Assembly (NCBI GenBank): GCA_036245805.1
Contig: BTRK01000003.1
Span: 310,001-374,000 of the forward strand
DNA: 64,000 nucleotides
Direction: 5' to 3'
DNA from: Pristionchus mayeri
Taxonomy: Eukaryota > Nematoda > Chromadorea > Rhabditida > Neodiplogasteridae
Under the pieces are notes generated by a model, which ran no database searches, had not been told where the DNA came from, and saw nothing but the letters and a program-made list of their open reading frames with translations. Made by a program: the position numbers and the translations under genes. Below are positions 35,375 to 45,788 of this stretch, piece by piece. How positions within the stretch are numbered: the stretch's first letter is position 1; each line of letters opens with the position of its first letter.

Positions 35375-35446
35375 CCGATTGTCTCTCGTCTCTCTGACCG
35401 GCGAGCGAGCGTGCAAACTGAAGAGAGTCAGACCATTGTTCCCTCA
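35375..35446. repeat. Half of a GCTCTCTCG-family hairpin
   Basis: ATTGTCTCTCGTCTCTCTGACCGGCGAGCG... and AACTGAAGAGAGTCAGACCATTG match the right half of the hairpin family. The left arm is missing. It is 80 bp upstream of the start codon at 35526, inside a CT-rich leader. Confidence 0.75.
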
Positions 35447-35525
35447 CCTCATCCTCCTCTCCTCCTCTCCCCCGTTTCTTCACTCCTCATCCGCTCCTCC
35501 TTCCCCTCATCTCCCATTTTCAGAC

Positions 35526-38500
35526 ATGCGAATCTCATCACTTGCCAACGGCGTTCTCCTTTTGCTGCTTGCTGCTGTGATCGGGGTACGTGTCCATTAG
35601 AGTAAGAGAAATGAAGCCACGGTCTCTTCATTCTCATTATCATTATCATTATTTATCCAAGATCAAGGTCTGGGCCTGGTGGAAAATGCTATTCTTCCAA
35701 GCAACGAGATCTCTTCTTCACACGCTATCCCAGTTCGGTCCCAGTTGTTGCACGAATTCGTCCCTCCATCTCGTCCGTGGTCTTCCAATTGGACGGACTC
35801 GATCATAGGGAGTCCATTCCATCACTCGTTTAGTCCATCTGTCGTCATCGAGCAATGCTATTCGTGCTGCCCAGTTCCACTTTCTCTGCATCGCTTGCAC
35901 TCTAATATCCGGGATTGGCACTTTCTGCGACAGCCATTCATTGGTTCGACGATCCAGCCTCGTAACTCCACACATTTTCCTCATCATACTTCGTTGTACT
36001 ACTATGAGACGGTTGGTAATCTTTTTGGTCGGACTCCATATTTCACTTCCGTATAAAAGTGCTGGCATAACACACATTCTGTAGACTCTGGCCTTGAGGC
36101 CCATTTCTGTCTTTCTGTTGATTAAGAATTCATGAAATCGATTAAATCCTCTCCAAGCACTTCCAATCCGGCGATTTATTTCAAGCATGAGATTTTGATC
36201 GAATGATACCCTTGTTCCAAGATATATAAAGGAATCGACGTAAGTCAAAGGTTGTCGGTCAGCAAATAATTTGGTTTGTTTTCGATTGCACATAGCGACA
36301 GTCTTCTTTTTGTTTAAAATCAGGCCCACCTTCTTGCTTGCGGAACAAAGATCGTCAATCATCGTTTGTACTTCTTTTGGGGAATGTGAGATTAATACTA
36401 CATCATCTGCATAACGAAGGTGACTTAGTCTTCTCCCATCGATATTGATTCCATACTCCTCCCAATTCATCGCACTCAGACAATCCTCGATTACCGCGTT
36501 AAACAGGTGAGGAGAGAGCGGGTCGCCTTGTCGGACACCTCTGGCTACTTTGATAGGGACTTTGTCTTGTCCCAAACGTACGAATACTTGGCCTTTATCG
36601 TATGCGTTCCTTATAACATTCACAATTTTAGAATGCACTCCTTGATTCGTTAACGCTTGCCACACTGCTCCAAATTCGATGCTATCAAAGGCTTTTGCGT
36701 AATCTATGAAGACCAGAATGCATGGAAAATCATACTCCACTGAGCGGCTTATGAGTTCACTGATTGCAAACGAGTGGTCTAGTGTAGAAAAGTTTCTCCT
36801 GAATCCAGCTTGCTCGCTTGGTTGGTGGGCGTTGAGAGTTCGTTCTATCCTTGTGTCGATCGTGGACGTGAACACTTTGTAGATGAGATTGAGCAAGGCG
36901 ATTGGCCGGTAGTTTGTTATGTCCAGCATGTTTCCCTTCTTGAATATGAGTGAAATGAAAGAATTCGAGAGACTGTCCGGAATCTCTTCTTGGGCTATCC
37001 ACTGGTTGAACAATTCGGCTAAAGGTTCCAAGAGCACATTTAAGCCACTCTTTAGCATCTCCGCATTAATTCGATCAGGTCCCGGTGATTTTCCGTTTTT
37101 CAGTTTCTTCACTGCATTTTTAACTTCACTTTTCAATATCGGGAGAAAAGAATCAGTTGAACAAGATTTAACTCTCGGCGGTCTTTGATTGCTCACAAAT
37201 AATCCATCGTAAAAGCCTTTCACGACACATTTCATATCATTCTTGGAGTAGGCAATGCTTCCATCGGGCTTTTCCAATTGATTCACTTGAGTGTTTCCTA
37301 TCTGCGATGATCGTAGAGCTCTTCGTGTACTATGCCCGTATCGGACTGCTTCGCGCACTACCTCCAAGTGTCGCTTTCGCAGATCTTCTGCTATTGAGAA
37401 TCGCAATAATTTACTTGTTTGGCAATATTGGATTCGATTCAGTACGTTGGCTCCGCTATCTCGCAAACGTCGCCTTCTTTCAAATAATTCCTCAGTGTTC
37501 TTAGAGAACCTCGGGTCTCTTTGTCTCGGCATCATTGATTCGTTAGCCAATTCCCCCATCACAATTGATAGTTTCTTATAAGAGGAAAACTCAGCTTTTG
37601 ATTTCAAATGAATTTTGCTTTGAAACAATAGACGGTCAAATTGCATTGGAGGACGAGGCTGTTTGTAATATCTTCTCGACTTGACTTCAATCTCACATTC
37701 AATTCTCATTCACATTCTCATTTCAATCTCTCTTCTTCACTCTCTTCATTCTACACACTCTTTATTCGCTCCACCGGCCGAGAGTGTGTATAAAATGAAG
37801 AGACGGTGACCCGAATTACGAGCTCTAGTGTCGATCCATTCACTCATACCGCTGGGATGTAGATGATAAAAATCAGTCAACTAGATATTTACTATGTAAG
37901 GACAAATGCTAGCTTTAGTGAGCTGCCAAAACACCATTAATTAACAGCAATCACTGGATTCCAGGGAGATCCTACAAGCGAGAGCTCCTCAACGACGACG
38001 ACAACTGCCTTGACCACAACATCTGCATCACTCACGACTACCACGTCATCTCCAGTAACGACTCCGGTCTCAACGACTGCGATGACTTCGAAGACAACGG
38101 AGAGTACGACGACCAAGCAATCGAAGAATAAGTCGAAGGCGTCTACCTCAACGACTACGACTGAGGTTCATACTAGATTTTGTAATTCCGGAAGTAGATT
38201 CTTCACTCTGCGCCCCCTCTGAGCGAATTACGAACTCTGTTGTTCATTATTGGGAATGTGCTAATTGAAAAAAAAAGAATTCAACATAGGTGGTAGTGCT
38301 AGGAAACCGCTGTGTGGAAGAGTATGATGACGAATGAACCCTTTGCCATCTTTGAATATACAACAGTATAATTCTGGCCACCTTCGTTTCACATACTCTT
38401 TCAAGCAGATCATACACTCGAGAAATTGTGTAAAATATAGAGTCTACTGAATTACGAATTCTAGACACCCGAGCTGCCCGTGCTTCCGTGCCCGGACACA

Positions 38501-41500
38501 GAGGACCCCGAGATGTTCAAGCTGAAAGCAGGCGAAGAGAACAGTGAGTGGCTCTCCCCCACCCTCGCTCTCTCTCCATCTCGCTCTTCCTCGTTCTATT
38601 TTCATAGTTATCATCTCTTTCTCGGGTTTTTTTTTGCATAATTTTCACATTCTGTGCTGAATGTTTCCATGGACTCCATATCATTAACTCATTTCATCCC
38701 TTCTTTAAGCATAACAAAATAAGATGAATGAACGCTTGAAAAGGATGTAAATAACAAATACATTGACTGGTTATTTCTAGCTGCTGCGGATCGAGAGCTG
38801 CTCGCGTTCCATCAGGAACGCATAAAGCGAGCTCTGAATCGGAGCTCAGGTTAACAGTTTTTACACCCCTTTCATGAATGCACAATCGGGAAAATTGTTC
38901 GGAGCTCGATTAAATGGCTTCCAGTAATCTTTCCCAATTATTACTAAATCGGATTATAGTAATTGTTAAACAAAAAAAAGTCACGTTTATCTAAGTCTAA
39001 TCAGCGGTTAGTAAAACAAATGCAGCAGCTTCCACATTCGCCATCACGGACTACCTGGCAGCTGTGGCCAACGTCACGGATAAGCACGTCAAGGGTATGT
39101 AAATACACTAATTATATTAGATTATCAGGACATGTATTGTGGAGTATAGTATGGAAGTGGTATGAATATCATCCCCTAATTTGCTACTCTGATATTTATA
39201 AACAAATATTTAGCGGCCGTCTACCAGCGCATCTCCTCCTTCCTCACCTCGTCGTCTTGCCCCAAATGGGATCTCGAGTTCGAGGTTGGGATCTGACTTC
39301 AAGGCTCAAACTATATTAGATTTATAGGAATTGACAAATTTGCAATGGGATTTTGTTGACAACATATAAAATCGTATCTCTAACATTTATTTCCTTAATT
39401 TGCACTACCTTAAGGATGTCGCGTCCTACGAACTCTGCGATTGCAGTCACCTGTCAACGCAGGAATGGAAGAAGATGGTTGACAAAAGTGGTGAGTCTGT
39501 CATGTGATGCCTCACAACCATAGTTGCTCACGCCGGCGGCGACACCCATGAACCCTATCCAGGTGGGACGTTCCCCCCCTCGATTTGAGGCGGGAAGCGC
39601 CCCCATGGGGTTCATTGTCTGAAAACACCTCACCGTCAGTGTTTGGAGACTATGCTCACAAAACATAACCTGGTCACATCCAAGCTATTGTCGCATGCGC
39701 CAGAGTTCAAGTAGGAATGGTTTAGTTTTAGCGCTTGAGAAATTATACCACGATCTCCATTGTGTCGTTTCTCGAACACTAATCAGCATCAGACAAGTAC
39801 ACATTACATATCCTCGCATGCGGTTATGACGTCATCTCCTGTAAATTTTTAATAATTGCAGATAACGCAACTGATTTCAACCACACCGTCGCCCTCTTCA
39901 ACATCGCAGTGAGGAACCTTCATCGATGCAACTCGGAATTGTGAGTCGATCCCTGTTGAACCAAATACGCAAAAAACAAAAATAATAAAAAAAACAATAA
40001 CACATCTTTGCAGCGCGTGGAACCTGCTCGGGATGCTCTTCATACAACATGGAGTGATGGCGGGCATGGTCGTCTTCAGGGAGGAGAACTTCGACCTCTT
40101 CTATGATGCACTCGTGAGCATTCCAAATTCGGAACATTTTGTGTAGAAAATTCGCAATTAGTCGTTGCGGCGCTCTGCATGAGTTTGGATATTTTATTTC
40201 ACACTTTCGCGATGCACTGGTAAGTCATTATAGTCATTATTAGAGTTCGAATTCGCGTCGAAATTCGGGTAATAATCTATTGATAGTCCGGCTGCCCCCC
40301 GCCTTCGGCGGGGGCCCCGTCCAAGCGGAGTAGGTTTGCCAACTTGTTGACGCGCGATCTCCCTCCCTCCACATTTAGTAATAATTTCGCAATCCGAACG
40401 GACGCGATCACACAGCGCTTTATATATAGGTATAGATTGTTCACACTCTCACGTCGGACAATCGGTTAAGTATAGCTTAAGTTGATTTTTTAATCACGGA
40501 ATTTGAGATTGAGGAAAATTTCAGCATTACTCGAAGGAGCACAAGAACGCGACCAAATACTTACTCTTCACCCATATCATGGAATCCATCGAGCACCATC
40601 TGAACGAGAAGGTGAGTAATATTATTATTATTGTTATTGTTGTTGTTTTTTATATCGTTGTTATGTGATGATTATCTTCGCGAGACCACATTGCAACCTC
40701 TCCGGAGAGCGGATCGTTAATACGAACCCGATAGCCAATTTAGATTTCAAGATTCTAATGTCCTAATACCCCAATCCACAAACCGACTCCCCCATACGTA
40801 GGATATCTGCCAAAACTCACGAGGGGTTGCCCTCTGCTACCCAGTAGGTAACGTTCCCTAGAAGCTCTTTGGACAGCAGGGATACGTAGTCCTAGCAGTA
40901 GTCGGCCTCTCCGCACTACATGACCTAGCGTAGTCGTTCACGACTGTAAAATCGCTTGACGTGGCTGCACCTTTACCTTTTACCCAGTACTATCTCGTGG
41001 TGGTTAAATAAGATGAATTACATTGAATTAAATGTTTCAGGAAGCCGAGAGGCAGTTCCACAAGATGGACCTCATCGTGAAGAGCCTCAACGCGATGAAG
41101 AACTACAACTACACTAATGTTAGTTATTAAGTTAAAGTTACAAAGATACTAGTGGTTTAGTGGTAATTAAAAGTAATACGCGTCTTTTAACACATTATTT
41201 TCATAAGTTCTTCCTGCCACATCGAGCTACTTTAGCGAAACCACTGAATTGGCTACATTTTCTGAGCCCATTATCGAAAAGCTTGTAGACTATTTTCTTA
41301 GAAACATCCATTAACGCTAATAGTACATAGTTCATAGTACATAATTATCCACGATTCATAGTCTGGGCATGTTAAATTATGCACGTATTACCTGCATCGG
41401 GGTTTCTTCAAAAGCGCTAAAGTTACAATTATTAACGCTAAAGTGACCATTATCTATTTAGTGGCTCGAACGTCTCGATCACGGCCATAATATATAGCGG

Positions 41501-42321
41501 CTAGTCTTTCTAAACCTTTGCACGCAAAACTCGTAGACCATTTTCTCAGAAACATCCTTTAACACTTTTTTTCAGTGGATCGAACGCCTCGAGCACGGCT
41601 ATAATATGTAGTAGATAGTCCTAGTAATCCTTTTCGCGAAAAGCTTGTCAAAAATTTTTTATAGAAACATCATTAACGTTTAATCTAGAATTACCTCTTC
41701 GGTCACGAAAAACTTGTAGATTTTCCTGTGAAACATCGTTTAACGATAACATTTTTTTTCAGTGGCTCACCCGACTCGAGCACGCGATGCGCACGCAGTA
41801 CGAGCTCGTACAAGCAATGGAGGAGGGCAGGAATCCGCATCCCGACGACGAACCGGGAAGCCACGGCGCCATCCTCATCTGCATCGCAGTAATTCAGTCC
41901 ACGCTATCTTTTCGCACACAAATTTCGAAAATAGTCGTTGCGGCTTTCTGCACGAGTTCATTTTCCACAATCTCTGGTCAAAAATACTCTTTGAAAGGAA
42001 GAGATCATAACTCTTGCAGAACGCCGCAACGACTAATTGCGTATTTTGTGTAGAAAAATAGACGGTGACCCTAATTACGAATTCCAGGCGCTGGTACTCA
42101 TCGGTGTCGCCTCGTACAAGCTGTCCAAGCCCTACATCCCGCTCTGCACGGTCCTTCCCTCTCCCACTCCCTACCCCAATGTGTCCCTTGTGTACAACTC
42201 CACCACGGAATCGTTGTCATCAGCAGAGGTAGAGCACGACTTTCGCAGCAACAATGAGCCATCCCCTGATGATGCACAGGATCAGCCCTTCTCGGCCAGA
42301 GCCCCTGACTGCGGAGTGTAG
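35526..42321 (+). CDS. Mucin-stalked type I membrane protein (442 aa, unrecognised)
   Basis: Thirteen exons join in phase: 35526-35585, 37965-38165, 38465-38543, 38781-38849, 39026-39094, 39214-39284, 39415-39490, 39862-39940, 40014-40113, 40525-40611, 41041-41118, 41763-41888 and 42088-42321. Exon 1 is a signal peptide (MRISSLANGVLLLLLAAVIG). Exon 2 is a 67-residue Thr/Ser stalk likely to be O-glycosylated. Exons 3-11 give a helical ectodomain with cysteines (CDCSHLSTQEW, LHRCNSEFAWNL) and N-glycosylation sites (NVT, NAT, NHT, NYT). The membrane helix spans exons 12-13 (GAILICIAALVLIGVAS). An acidic cytoplasmic tail ends at TAG. Intron 1 holds an antisense RTE element and a MITE; intron 11 holds two extra exon copies. 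Confidence 0.85.
35600..37725 (-). mobile_element. RTE-like non-LTR retrotransposon, 5' truncated
   Basis: It lies antisense in intron 1 of the mucin-stalked gene. It carries reverse transcriptase but no apurinic endonuclease, as expected after incomplete reverse transcription. The 3' end is a short tandem tail (ATAATG/GATAAT, seen on the plus strand as CATTATCATTATCATT near 35635), typical of RTE elements rather than poly-A. The exact 5' boundary near 37715 is uncertain. Confidence 0.85.
35718..37709 (-). CDS. Reverse transcriptase of RTE-like LINE (663 codons, intact frame)
   Basis: Motifs in order: KSPGPDRINAEML, YRPIALLNLIYKVF, EQAGFRRNFSTLDH, VFIDYAKAFDS, GVRQGDPLSPHLF and the catalytic LRYADDVVLIS near residue 433, then YLGTRV and a C-terminal domain ending GRPRTRWRDEFVQQLG, usual for RTE-clade proteins. 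The frame has no internal stop, so the insertion is fairly young. The N-terminal endonuclease is absent and the first Met is arbitrary. Confidence 0.93.
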   Translation of the reverse strand: MRIECEIEVKSRRYYKQPRPPMQFDRLLFQSKIHLKSKAEFSSYKKLSIVMGELANESMMPRQRDPRFSKNTEELFERRRRLRDSGANVLNRIQYCQTSKLLRFSIAEDLRKRHLEVVREAVRYGHSTRRALRSSQIGNTQVNQLEKPDGSIAYSKNDMKCVVKGFYDGLFVSNQRPPRVKSCSTDSFLPILKSEVKNAVKKLKNGKSPGPDRINAEMLKSGLNVLLEPLAELFNQWIAQEEIPDSLSNSFISLIFKKGNMLDITNYRPIALLNLIYKVFTSTIDTRIERTLNAHQPSEQAGFRRNFSTLDHSFAISELISRSVEYDFPCILVFIDYAKAFDSIEFGAVWQALTNQGVHSKIVNVIRNAYDKGQVFVRLGQDKVPIKVARGVRQGDPLSPHLFNAVIEDCLSAMNWEEYGINIDGRRLSHLRYADDVVLISHSPKEVQTMIDDLCSASKKVGLILNKKKTVAMCNRKQTKLFADRQPLTYVDSFIYLGTRVSFDQNLMLEINRRIGSAWRGFNRFHEFLINRKTEMGLKARVYRMCVMPALLYGSEIWSPTKKITNRLIVVQRSMMRKMCGVTRLDRRTNEWLSQKVPIPDIRVQAMQRKWNWAARIALLDDDRWTKRVMEWTPYDRVRPIGRPRTRWRDEFVQQLGPNWDSV
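37731..37826. mobile_element. Hairpin MITE, TTCATTCTACACACTCT family
   Basis: TCTCTTCATTCTACACACTC pairs with GAGTGTGTATAAAATGAAGAGA around CACCGGCCG, followed by ACCCGAATTACGAGCTCTAG. It belongs with 42488, 50706 and the core of 57210. It sits at the 5' edge of the RTE element in intron 1. Confidence 0.75.
41462..41497 (+). other. Extra exon copy 1 with stop codon (intron 11)
   Basis: After TCTATTTAG the sequence reads WLERLDHGHNI then TAG, in the same phase as exon 12 (WLTRLEHAM...). If spliced from exon 11 the protein would end before the membrane helix and be secreted. It has a weaker acceptor than copy 2. Confidence 0.45.
41576..41611 (+). other. Extra exon copy 2 with stop codon (intron 11)
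   Basis: After CTTTTTTTCAG the sequence reads WIERLEHGYNM then TAG. The copy lies 114 bp after copy 1 and 187 bp before the real exon 12. The whole region is built of repeats containing CTTGTAGAC...AGAAACATC...TTAACG, so exon starts were duplicated with their acceptors. It could be an alternative last exon or a non-functional duplicate. Confidence 0.5.
41908..42058. mobile_element. Palindromic MITE, GCCGCAACGACTAATTGCG family
   Basis: ACACAAATTTCGAAAATAGT CGTTGCGGC... pairs with ...GCCGCAACGACTAATTGCG and TTTTGTGT. It fills most of the last intron of the mucin-stalked gene. Half-copies occur at about 25318-25390 (intron of the two-transmembrane gene), 40138-40205 (intron 9 of this gene) and 46300-46360. 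Confidence 0.8.
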
Positions 42322-42487
42322 AAGCTCACCACGTGTTCGTCCCATCCTAATTCCACAACCTTGTCATTCCAATACAATACACAGTACCTGCCATTCACAC
42401 CCAAATTCCCCGTTTGTAGAGCATAGTGTAACATATAATTGCATCCTCACCTCTGGTACTAATCACTGCCACCACTGTCTCGTCTCC

Positions 42488-42603
42488 ACTAGAGTTCGTA
42501 ATTCGGGCCCTTGTCTCTTCGTTTCCCACACTCTCTCGACCGGTGGATTGGCTAAAGAGTGTGTAGAATGAGGAGACCGTGGCATCGTTTATCGAACTCT
42601 AGT
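42488..42603. mobile_element. Hairpin MITE with ACTAGAGTTCG ends
   Basis: Outer arms ACTAGAGTTCGTAATTC / ATCGAACTCTAGT enclose the inner pair CTTCGTTTCCCACACTCT / AGAGTGTGTAGAATGAGGAGA. It lies 170 bp downstream of the stop codon of the mucin-stalked gene, possibly in its 3' UTR. Confidence 0.8.
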
Positions 42604-42754
42604 AGCCACACAACCTTTGTTTCCATCCCCACTGCATTTGCTTCAGTCTCGAAGCCCATTTGGAAGCCCACATATCAATCAGTCCTTACCTCGACTACCC
42701 CACTTGCTTATCTCCACATCACAAGCAGATCTCCATGTCACTAACCGTAGTACC

Positions 42755-42866
42755 TAGTGATACCAAATCGGCGCGCGCTCTCCTCGTTTCACACGCTCTC
42801 TCGCTCTGTCTGACCGGCGAGAGAGCGTGTGAAACGAGGAGAGCGCGCGCCGATTTGGTATCACTA
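42755..42866. mobile_element. Near-perfect palindromic MITE, second copy of the 28643 family
   Basis: Ends are TAGTGATACCAAATCGGCGC and its exact complement. Compared with 28643-28754 the arms differ at one mirrored position (GATGCC/GATACC on both arms), so the two arms have changed together. Confidence 0.92.
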
Positions 42867-43303
42867 GTAGTACGCCCATCCCCAGATACAATGTAGTCTA
42901 GTTGTTCCTCATCGACGTGGTTGAGTGTCCTCAATTTCGGTATTTAAATGGAGAAGAAAAACGGGTTTGCACATTACGAGTAGTCTAGCTTGTCTCGGTG
43001 ATATTTTTCTCTCAATTATGAATACCGCAGAAATTGTTGACACTCGCCCACGTGATAACGATCAAGTCTCATATTTAGGTTCTTAAAAAATTTTTAAAAA
43101 ACAAAAAAAACTGTCTTCATTACATGAATAACCTCAGTTCTTTCCACCTCATTGTATTTGTCCATATACTTCAATCCTATCTCGTATCCAAGTAAGATGA
43201 GAATAATACACATTTTGTGCTATGCAATGTAATGTTCTCTTCAACCATTTGCTTATTTATATTATTCATCACACTATTCACTGCTTATTTATATATCCAT
43301 ATT

Positions 43304-44255
43304 ATATGAGCCCGTTTGCGCAAGAATCGGACAATTCTGCGGAGTTTTGGCACAGGTACAAAAATGTCAAATCGGCCCAACTTGGTCTTTTGGGGTTATC
43401 TGGTATGCTGATGATGATAGGCGTATTCATTTTGCTCAGAAATTGGCTCCAGATGGCGTCACGCCGAAATCTGACATTTTCACTTATCCGGATACTGGAT
43501 ATCGCTAAAATTAAGCGAACATACGTACCGGGGCCAAATTTCAAGGCGAACACAACTGTCTAGTTCATTTTTCATTAATTATTAAAATTAATTAGTAATA
43601 ATCAACTTTTCACTACATGAAAAGTAAACGGAGAGATTATAATTGATCTGACCGGCATGATAAGAGGAATTCAAATCTGTGCTCAAATGTTAGAAATTCG
43701 GTCGCCGAAAGATTTATGGGGTCGAATAGTGGTAGGCGGGAAGGGAAGACTCAGAGATTTTCCACTCGCACTCTCTTCCCTTGTTCCCTCTGGCTGAGGA
43801 GACGGCTTCAGTGGAGAATCCACTCAACTGCAATCACTATTTGACCCCATAAATCTTTCGGCGACCGATTTTCACATATTTGAGCACAGATTTGAATTCC
43901 TCTTATCATGCCGGTCAGATCAATTATAATCTCTCCGTTTACTTTTCATGTAGTGAAAAGTTGATTATTACTAACTAATTTAAATAATTAATGAAAAATG
44001 AACTAGACAAGCGTGTTCGCCTTGAAATTTGGCCCCGGTATGTTCCCTTAATTTTAGCGATATTCAGTATCCGGATAAGTGAAAATGTCAGATTTCGGCG
44101 TGACGCCATCTGGAGCCAACGGCCAATTTCTGAGCAAAATGAATACGCCTATCGTCATCAGCATACCAGATAACCCTAGAATACGAAGTTTCGCCAATTT
44201 GGCTTTTTTGGACGATGCCAACAATTGTTCGATTCTTACGCAAACGGGCTCATAT
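43304..44255. mobile_element. 950-bp foldback element carrying coding-like sequence
   Basis: The left arm (43304-43731) and right arm (43826-44255) are reverse complements; the outer end is ATATGAGCCCGTTTGCG. A spacer of about 95 bp contains GGAAGGGAAGACTCAGAG. Both arms encode, reading inwards, a hydrophobic stretch GLSGMLM(M/T)IGVFILLRNW. The left arm has a 7-bp deletion right after it that shifts the frame. The gene-free remainder of 42867-43303 holds nothing recognised. Confidence 0.88.
44054..44239 (-). pseudogene. Membrane-protein fragment in the right arm of the foldback
   Basis: The minus-strand frame reads IEQLLASSKKAKLAKLRILG, one hydrophobic helix (LSGMLMTIGVFILL), then a hydrophilic end PKSDIFTYPDTEYR and TAA. 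A second frame (NRTIVGIVQKSQIGE...) is also open for 48 codons, so the coding frame is not certain. It may be a captured exon from a host gene or the tail of the gene represented by 44373-44588. Confidence 0.3.
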
Positions 44256-44372
44256 CGATGCTTGTAATAAACATATAATCTTTATCAGAGCATTTGACGC
44301 CCAATGCGCTACTTACAACACTTTTTGAAAGCACACCATTTTGTATTATTTTCTTCCTGAAATTGCAAGAAA

Positions 44373-44588
44373 TTAATAGTCGATAATCTCAAGAAACGGG
44401 TGATTGAATCGAAGACCCATATAGGTCTGCTTGGGAGGAAAGGTCGTGTAAATTGGATAGGGTTCAAAGATTACGACACTCCAAGCGAACCATCCGTGAC
44501 GAATTGCTAGCTCATGGCCAGTAGAGCGATCAACAAGAGTGAAATTCTGCCGCATGGAAAAATCGATGAAATGATCTGAAGGTTGCAG
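44373..44588 (-). CDS. Orphan terminal exon of an unrecognised protein
   Basis: After the acceptor CTACGTCAG the frame reads LQPSDHFIDFSMRQNFTLVD, then HELAIRHGWFAWSVVIFEPY... FNHPFLEIIDY and TAA (71 aa). The composition is convincingly coding, but no upstream exon is found before the next gene at 45061. It is probably the last exon of a gene truncated by rearrangement at the foldback, or a real gene with missed small exons. Confidence 0.42.
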   Translation of the reverse strand: MQPSDHFIDFSMRQNFTLVDRSTGHELAIRHGWFAWSVVIFEPYPIYTTFPPKQTYMGLRFNHPFLEIIDY

Positions 44589-45060
44589 CTGACGTAGGGT
44601 TTTAGAATTTACGACGTTTGAAAGTTCCTCGAGGCACTTAAAACATTAACAAACCGCCTATTCATTTCTCATGCAAGGAGGGGAGATACAGAGAAAATAT
44701 CACATGTACTGAGAAGGCATTAAAGATGAAGAGTAACTGGATACTCTCAGTCCTCACATCCTCTCCCTACTCCTCATCAATGTTTGCCTTTCACACCTTT
44801 CTCTACTCCTTTTCGGTTTCCTCGACATCGTTGCCCAAATATTTTTTTCCGTATTATGCGGCTAAATCAATCAATATTGTGTATTTCTCGCCCCTCCGCT
44901 TTTTCAATTGCAAAACGGCATTGAGACACGGTTTACCTTTTTTTCTAGAGTTCCACGCATTTGATTTTTGTCGTATTTTCTCGAAATTCAAACTAGTTTC
45001 GCGGATCACAAACGGCGAATAAAAATCCAAAATTTACAATGAATAGTATCCCAAATTGAG

Positions 45061-45788
45061 ATGCGCTTTCTACTCGTGTTCTCCTCGCTCGTTATCGTGA
45101 TCATCACAGCGGACCCGTTCATGGAGAAAATGCAGAAAGGCGGCACACGAAAGGACATTAGCGTCGACGAGGAAGAGGCAAGTCCTATCGATGAGTTTCT
45201 TATTCCGGTGAACGTATCATCATTTCCTACACTCGTCGATCGAGCAGTAGTGTGAGCATGCAGCATGATAAGAGCGTGATGACGTTTCTTGAACTCGCCT
45301 AGTGCCCTCAGTTAGATTTTTGAAATCTAATGTCTCGTTTGAAATTTGCCTACTTTTACACTAACGTGTCCACATTATTTCCAGCTCATCAGAAACGCTC
45401 GAGGCGCCGACGAGTGGGGCGAGGAAGAGGTATGCTTATTTGATGACGACATTGTATTTAAGCCTGGATCAAAGCTTGAATCTCCCAAAAGGGAAGAATA
45501 CGTTCAATTATCCCTACTTACCATTAGTGATTTCATCGGTTCAGGCGTATGTTGCTTTGCACTTCCGAGAGCGTGAAACCTATCAAACGCTCTACAATGA
45601 ATCACTGCTGAGAACTTCTAATTGCACTTCAGGTCGTCAGAACCGCTCGCGATGCCGAGTGGAGTGTCTACAAGGAGACGTTCCGTATCCGAGACCTCTT
45701 TGAGAAGAACAACAAGCTGCAGCAGAAAACGAATGAGTTGCTGCAGAAGTTGATCGATGCTACCAACTCATCTCTGTCTCTTAATTGA
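45061..45788 (+). CDS. Small secreted protein with helical C-terminus (105 aa)
   Basis: Exons are 45061-45177, 45385-45429 and 45633-45788. A signal peptide (MRFLLVFSSLVIVIITA) is followed by an acidic mature N-terminus, then two related exon starts, LIRNARGADEWGEEE and VVRTARDAEWSVYKE. The last exon continues as an amphipathic helix (LFEKNNKLQQKTNELLQKL). The first intron begins GCAAGT: GC instead of GT is needed to keep frame, and the relatedness of exons 2 and 3 supports that frame. Its function is unknown. Confidence 0.65.

Noticed and set aside
43222..43563. 113-codon plus-strand gene
   Set aside because: It lies in the left foldback arm, carries a 7-bp deletion relative to the other arm right after the hydrophobic stretch, and has no splice context.
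44726..45022. 98-codon open frame upstream of the small secreted gene
   Set aside because: Phe/Ser-rich composition, no splice or homology support, and it ends just before the real start codon.
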